Source: JACMLD01 sp039919885 (GTDB taxonomy: Bacteria > Bacteroidota > Bacteroidia > Chitinophagales > Chitinophagaceae). From it: 64,000 nt of DNA. The stretch spans positions 95,279-159,278 of the forward strand of contig JBDSEV010000057.1 of the NCBI GenBank assembly GCA_039919885.1, written 5' to 3'. Positions 62,613 to 64,000 of this stretch are shown in pieces; position 1 is the stretch's first letter, and each line of letters starts with the position of its first letter. Below the pieces are notes generated by a model. The model made no database searches. It was given only the letters and a program-made list of their open reading frames with translations, and had not been told where the DNA came from. The position numbers were made by a program, and so were the translations under genes.

Positions 62613-63462
62613 TTAGCTACCTGTTTCAAACATCTCCATTTTCTTAAATGGTTGCGATTCAATTTTGCTTTTCGCAAGGTTCATTTCATTGCGTACCCTC
62701 GTACCAGTCATCTTTGGATAAATCTGGGTGGTCCTGGTATTTTTCTGCCCCAACATCTTGCCCACGGTTTCCAGTGAAACTCCATTGTTGAGGGTAATGG
62801 TAGTTGCAAAAGGGTCCCGCGCTAAATGGAAGTGCAGCTGCTTCTTTATCCCTGCTTATCCAATCGTTAGCTAAAGCAATAGATGCAATCTTCTTCGCCT
62901 GCTTTATCTTCTTCATGGCAGTGTTGTTGCTTAAACCATATACGGTTTTTAAATAATACTCAAAGTCAGTGGCAAATTTGTAGATAAGCTGTCCAGCGGA
63001 AAATCATCTGTCTTGTACGTGGACTTTATAAACTTTTCTATTTTACGGCGGGTACTTCATAATGCCTGTAAGTGGCTGCATTAAAATCACTACCTATCAG
63101 CTCTTTCATCTGGCAATTGTGATAGACAAATAACTGTAATAACGTCTTTTTCAGGTGCGGTTCCTAAAAGGTCTTGTTTGAATAATTCAGCGGTAACGCT
63201 GCGGGTGCCTGCAATGGTGAGGCTGTTTTGAATTTGCAGGATTTTAGATGTAGTTGTACCAACACAGTTATTAAGCAAAATACTACGGCCTGAAACACTT
63301 TGACCTGATGCCTTTTGGGGTCCCATTCAGCCGGTTTGATGGGATAAACTGTTGCTAATTCAGCCTTTTTCCGTTTACAGTGATGCGCAGATAAATGGTG
63401 GTTTTGCCCTCTTTATTAGCCTTTGATTTGTACAGCCAGAATAGAATCTTAACATGATTCAT
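62613..63462 (-). pseudogene. Tyrosine-recombinase integrase, frameshifted with internal deletion
   Basis: The - strand carries a degraded Bacteroidota-type phage/ICE integrase. From ATG 63462 it reads MNHVKILFWLYKSKANKEGK then TIYLRITVNGK (arm-binding domain). After a frameshift it continues AELATVYPIKPAEWDPKRHQV, and after a second one TSKILQIQNSLTIAGTRSVTAE and LLGTAPEKDV. The core-binding domain survives only as IKQAKKIASIALANDWISRD, directly joined to the end of the catalytic domain (QLHFHLARDPFATTITLNNG, VSLETVGKMLGQKN, TTQIYPK with the nucleophile Tyr). The Arg and most of the catalytic middle (about 110 residues) are deleted, and the conserved ARHTF is ARDPF. Stop at 62613. It faces the degenerate tRNA. 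Confidence 0.88.
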
Positions 63463-63657
63463 GTTTTTATTGATTGGTTATCGCCTTCCTTGAAGAGAGT
63501 CAGCCATGGGTGAGAAAGGCTCACTCATAAAAGGCGGCTGATGGCTATCGTGAAATAGGCAAAAGCACACTAAAAGACCGCATATTGGGCTTGTACAGGC
63601 TGTAAAAGAACTAATAGAGTCAAAGCCGAACGTGTATGCCAAGTACATGATATTGTC

Positions 63658-63680
63658 GTAAGAAACACAGGTTTTCTTAC
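63658..63680. repeat. Inverted repeat in the integrase/tRNA interval; note on 63463-63833
   Basis: GTAAGAAA / TTTCTTAC, perfect 8-bp stem with a 7-nt loop. GGTTACCA is repeated directly 20 bp apart at 63693 and 63713. I see no gene in 63463-63833; it is probably leftover mobile-element DNA. Confidence 0.5.
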
Positions 63681-63774
63681 ATAAATGAGTGCGGTTACCA
63701 AGGAAGGGTTTTGGTTACCAGTTAGTTGCCAATATTTTTACGGGGCATTGTGCCATTAAGGAGGTTCAGGACAC

Positions 63775-63809
63775 AAAAAAGCCTCTAAACTTGTTTGTTT
63801 AAAGGCTTC
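63775..63809 (-). terminator. Terminator downstream of the tRNA-like gene
   Basis: On the - strand AAGCCTTTAAAC / GTTTAGAGGCTT pairs over 11 positions with one mismatch, followed by T6. It lies 25 nt past the 3' end of the tRNA-like sequence. Confidence 0.6.
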
Positions 63810-63833
63810 TGTAAGTTGCTGAGTATTAAGTTG

Positions 63834-63908
63834 TGATCCCGCTGGGACTCGGACCCAGGACCCTCCCGATAAGAAATCGGGATGCACTGCCAACTGAGCC
63901 ACGGAATA
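63834..63908 (-). tRNA. Degenerate tRNA, anticodon UCU by position (tRNA-Arg-like)
   Basis: The 75-nt cloverleaf has anticodon stem CCCGA/TCGGG with loop TTTCTTA (UCU at positions 34-36) and a T-arm CTGGG/CCCAG; the acceptor pairs 6 of 7. Key positions are off: the 1-72 pair is T-C, the D stem has a T-T mismatch, position 37 is U and the T loop is TCCGAGT rather than TTCGAxT. It looks like a decayed copy of a Bacteroidota tRNA whose normal form begins GATTCCG. Whether it is still charged is doubtful. Confidence 0.55.
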
Positions 63909-64000
63909 AGTCAATTGTTTAAGTGAAGTCAGGCCCTGGGTTTATCAAGCGTTCAATATATTTCCTGCTTTTCATTCGCTTGATGTACAATTCCCTCCTT

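Noticed and set aside
63090..63326. 78-codon - strand frame (SGRSILLNNC...) as an independent gene
   Set aside because: It is the middle fragment of the frameshifted integrase and matches the arm/core linker of that family.

Overview
The window looks like a chromosomal segment of a Bacteroidota bacterium, most likely family Chitinophagaceae. The evidence is two SusC/SusD pairs, each preceded by an ECF sigma factor and FecR anti-sigma gene, a type IX secretion (type B) C-terminal domain on a 1489-residue protease, Bacteroidota-type promoters (TTTG/TTG, 19-21 nt, TAnnTTTG) and almost no Shine-Dalgarno sequences. I cannot name the species.

Layout. 1-17.5 kb is nearly all on the + strand and reads as a sugar or sugar-acid utilisation region. 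It holds a protein resembling D-apionate lactonase, ECF sigma/FecR, SusC/SusD, a secreted NPP-type phosphodiesterase, a membrane-anchored PQQ dehydrogenase with a built-in cytochrome c, an IlvD/Edd sugar-acid dehydratase and an SDR dehydrogenase. A TMEM175-like channel lies inside it on the - strand. 17.8-25.2 kb (- strand) has a small secreted protein, a VIT1/CCC1 transporter, a giant M43 protease with PKD/Ig-like repeats and ornithine aminotransferase. 25.2-25.7 kb is an array of palindromic repeats. 25.8-30.8 kb is housekeeping: VOC protein, rhomboid protease, IspE, bifunctional nuclease, MsrA lipoprotein and a beta-lactamase-fold hydrolase.

30.9-39.1 kb (+ strand) begins with a MutS2-like ATPase without an Smr domain, whose stop codon lies in an 18-unit heptamer array. 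Next is a GntP permease/RidA/fold-III PLP enzyme operon that fits D-serine catabolism, two small proteins, glycosylasparaginase and CutC. 39.3-47.6 kb (- strand) has a ChlI-like AAA ATPase with a VWA partner, a DUF2723 membrane protein, a SAM-hydrolase-family protein and an SDR.

47.7-64 kb looks like a separately acquired block. It starts at a 22-nt tRNA 3'-end fragment and contains an ASPIC/VCBS lipoprotein, a NagX-type acyltransferase, a GH20 hexosaminidase, SusD, STN-type SusC, FecR and ECF sigma, an amino-sugar glycan locus read from sigma towards GH20. It ends in mobile-element debris: a broken IS21 IstB gene, a tyrosine integrase with frameshifts and an internal deletion, and a degenerate tRNA. 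I found no CRISPR array, rRNA or intact transposon. The best candidates for something new are the sugar-acid route at the left end, the D-serine operon, the repeat/mutS2 junction and the decayed island on the right.
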